This document shows positions 30,961 through 32,026 of a DNA stretch of 32,026 nucleotides, in pieces. The translations under genes were made by a program, and so were the position numbers. Every line of letters starts with the position of its first letter. The first letter of the stretch is position 1. Origin of the DNA: CAMEON01 sp045128275. GTDB lineage: Bacteria; Bacillota; Clostridia; Oscillospirales; CAG-272. The notes beneath the pieces were generated by a model, which saw only the letters and a list, made by a program, of their open reading frames with translations, searched no databases and was not told where the DNA came from. The DNA is taken from assembly GCA_045128275.1 (NCBI GenBank), contig JBGVRH010000091.1:1-32026 (forward strand), read 5' to 3'.

Positions 30961-31917
30961 CGCATTGTTTACAATATCTTCAAAACTTTTTACAATTGAC
31001 TTCCCGTCCGCGACGGTATCGCAGGTGACCCACTGCACGTAGGGCTTGGCCTTGAACCAGGTGACCTGCCGCTTGGCGTAGTGATGGGTAGCCAGCTTGA
31101 GGGTCACCACGCAGGCCTCCAGGGTCGCTTCCCCGTCCAGATAGGGGAACAGCTCCTTGTAACCGATGGCCTGGGCGGCGGTGCGGCAGATCTCAAAGAC
31201 CCCCATCTCCCGCAGGCGGCGGGTCTCCTCCAAGAGTCCCTGCTCCATCATGATGTCCACACGGCGGTCAATGCGATCGTAGAGGATCCCTCGGTCATCG
31301 TAGTGAAGTCCGATCACCGTAGCGTCGTAGGGGCTCTCGGGCTCCCGGGACTCCCTGTCAAGGTCACTCTTTTTCCGCCCCGTGGTCATGCAGATCTCAA
31401 TGGCCCGCGCCACCCGCTTGACGTTGTTGGGATGGATGGCCTCGGCACTCTCGGGATCCAGCTCACGGAGCTTATCGTGGAGAGCTTGATTCCCCTCCCG
31501 CTCGGCCAGAGCGCAGAGCTCCACCCGCAGATTGGGATCGCTGTCGGTGACCTCAAAAGTGCCTCCCCGCAGAAAGGCATCCAGATAGAGCCCCGTACCG
31601 CCGCACAGGACGGGGAGCTTCCCTCTTTCCAGTATGTCGGAGACCGCCGCGCGGGCATCCCGCACGTAGTCGGCGCAGGAGTACCCCCCAGGGTCGGTGG
31701 GATCCACAAAGTCCATGAGATGGTGGGTGATCCCCTGCCGCTCGGCCTCGTCGGGGGTGGCGGTACCGATGTTCATGCCCCGATAGATCTGCATGGAGTC
31801 GCAGGAGACGATCTCGCCGTCCAGCTGACGGGCCAGCTCCACCGCGAGAGAGGTCTTGCCGCTGGCGGTAGAGCCGACTACGCAGAGGATGCGGGGCTTG
31901 GTGATGTTGTTGTTCAT
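30943..31917 (-). CDS. miaA: tRNA dimethylallyltransferase
   Basis: A 324-aa enzyme that adds a dimethylallyl group to A37 of tRNAs reading UNN codons. The P-loop GSTASGKT is at residues 13-20, followed by SCDSMQIYRGMNIGTATP, HHLMDFVDP, and VLCGGTGLYLDAFL; NNVKRVARAIEI and QAIGYKE lie later. The chain is complete. The start at 31917 has AAAGGATAAAC directly upstream; the longer frame reads into a hairpin-rich leader. Upstream of it is a 20-nt sequence (31929-31948) also found at 7187-7206. Confidence 0.96.
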   Translation of the reverse strand: MNNNITKPRILCVVGSTASGKTSLAVELARQLDGEIVSCDSMQIYRGMNIGTATPDEAERQGITHHLMDFVDPTDPGGYSCADYVRDARAAVSDILERGKLPVLCGGTGLYLDAFLRGGTFEVTDSDPNLRVELCALAEREGNQALHDKLRELDPESAEAIHPNNVKRVARAIEICMTTGRKKSDLDRESREPESPYDATVIGLHYDDRGILYDRIDRRVDIMMEQGLLEETRRLREMGVFEICRTAAQAIGYKELFPYLDGEATLEACVVTLKLATHHYAKRQVTWFKAKPYVQWVTCDTVADGKSIVKSFEDIVNNAKTLFK

Positions 31918-31978
31918 GTTTATCCTTTTTTCAAATTTGGGTTTGTCGGGATGTTTCGATTGGCACGAGCACCTGTAG

Positions 31979-31993
31979 GGGGCGCCGCGCCCC
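31979..31993. repeat. Hairpin in the miaA leader at window end
   Basis: GGGGCG / CGCCCC with a 3-nt CCG loop, followed on the plus strand by TCGGG, a C-run and an A-run to the window end. It is a palindrome of the same general style as the one at 111-123. The rest of 31949-32026 shows no gene. Confidence 0.6.
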
Positions 31994-32026
31994 TCGGGCC
32001 CCCCCAAAAAAAAAAACAAAAAGGGA

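Noticed and set aside
1..32026. tRNA, rRNA or prophage genes
   Set aside because: No cloverleaf with TTCRA arm, no rRNA-like segment, and no phage structural or integrase gene was found on either strand.

Overview
The window looks like a chromosomal segment of a low-complexity-rich, moderately GC-rich member of the Bacillota, most likely an uncultured gut-type Clostridia. The grounds are the Firmicute-style cluster around sepF, yggT, ylmH, ileS, lspA and an RluA-type gene, Mini-RNase III, strong AGGAG-type ribosome binding sites before nearly every gene, sigma-A-like TTGNNN-17-TATAAT promoters, and a lipoprotein with a long Thr/Glu linker. I count 28 protein genes and see no rRNA, tRNA or CRISPR array. 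Species cannot be named from the sequence alone.

Layout. (1) 1-1600: an Eis-like acetyltransferase on the plus strand after a hairpin-rich leader, then a terminator and a repeat-filled convergent gap. (2) 1663-6222, minus strand: one probable operon read from a good promoter at 6260-6288. Its order is ACT-domain protein, UPF0210 (PFL-like) protein, a small membrane protein, Mini-RNase III (mrnC), cyclophilin, an Ala/Glu/Cys-rich membrane-anchored protein, and a D-2-hydroxyacid dehydrogenase. (3) 6400-11847, plus strand: a membrane protein from its own promoter; then, after a 100-nt hairpin element, a small ribbon-helix-helix-like protein coupled to a metallophosphoesterase; then, after an array of tandem hairpins, a GH106-like glycosidase followed one base later by an AT-richer P-loop kinase fused to a possible RNase H-like domain. 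(4) 11920-16663, minus strand: metG and a large GH99-like lipoprotein with its own promoter and terminator. (5) 16792-31917, minus strand: a HAD phosphatase, then the conserved cluster read from high to low coordinates: miaA, HlyD-like protein, yggS, sepF, yggT, ylmH, two unknown genes, ileS, a GH78 rhamnosidase, lspA and an RluA-type pseudouridine synthase.

Themes. The sepF-ileS-lspA cluster is intact in order, but divIVA, usually between ylmH and ileS, is absent; two uncharacterised genes lie there, and a rhamnosidase gene has entered between ileS and lspA. Three predicted glycosidases (GH78, GH106-like, GH99-like) suggest growth on rhamnose-containing and other complex glycans. Several unrelated proteins (SepF, LspA, the 116-aa and 135-aa proteins) carry long acidic C-terminal tails. 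Intergenic gaps are unusually structured: two ~195-bp elements bounded by 32-bp inverted arms made of a TGCAAAA heptamer, a similar hairpin made of a GATACAA heptamer, a single-arm TGCAAAA array, a TTTCGCT minisatellite, and a row of small hairpins with different stems separated by a constant 8-nt ACATCATT linker. These repeats and the kinase-RNase H-like fusion are the parts I consider most worth following up.
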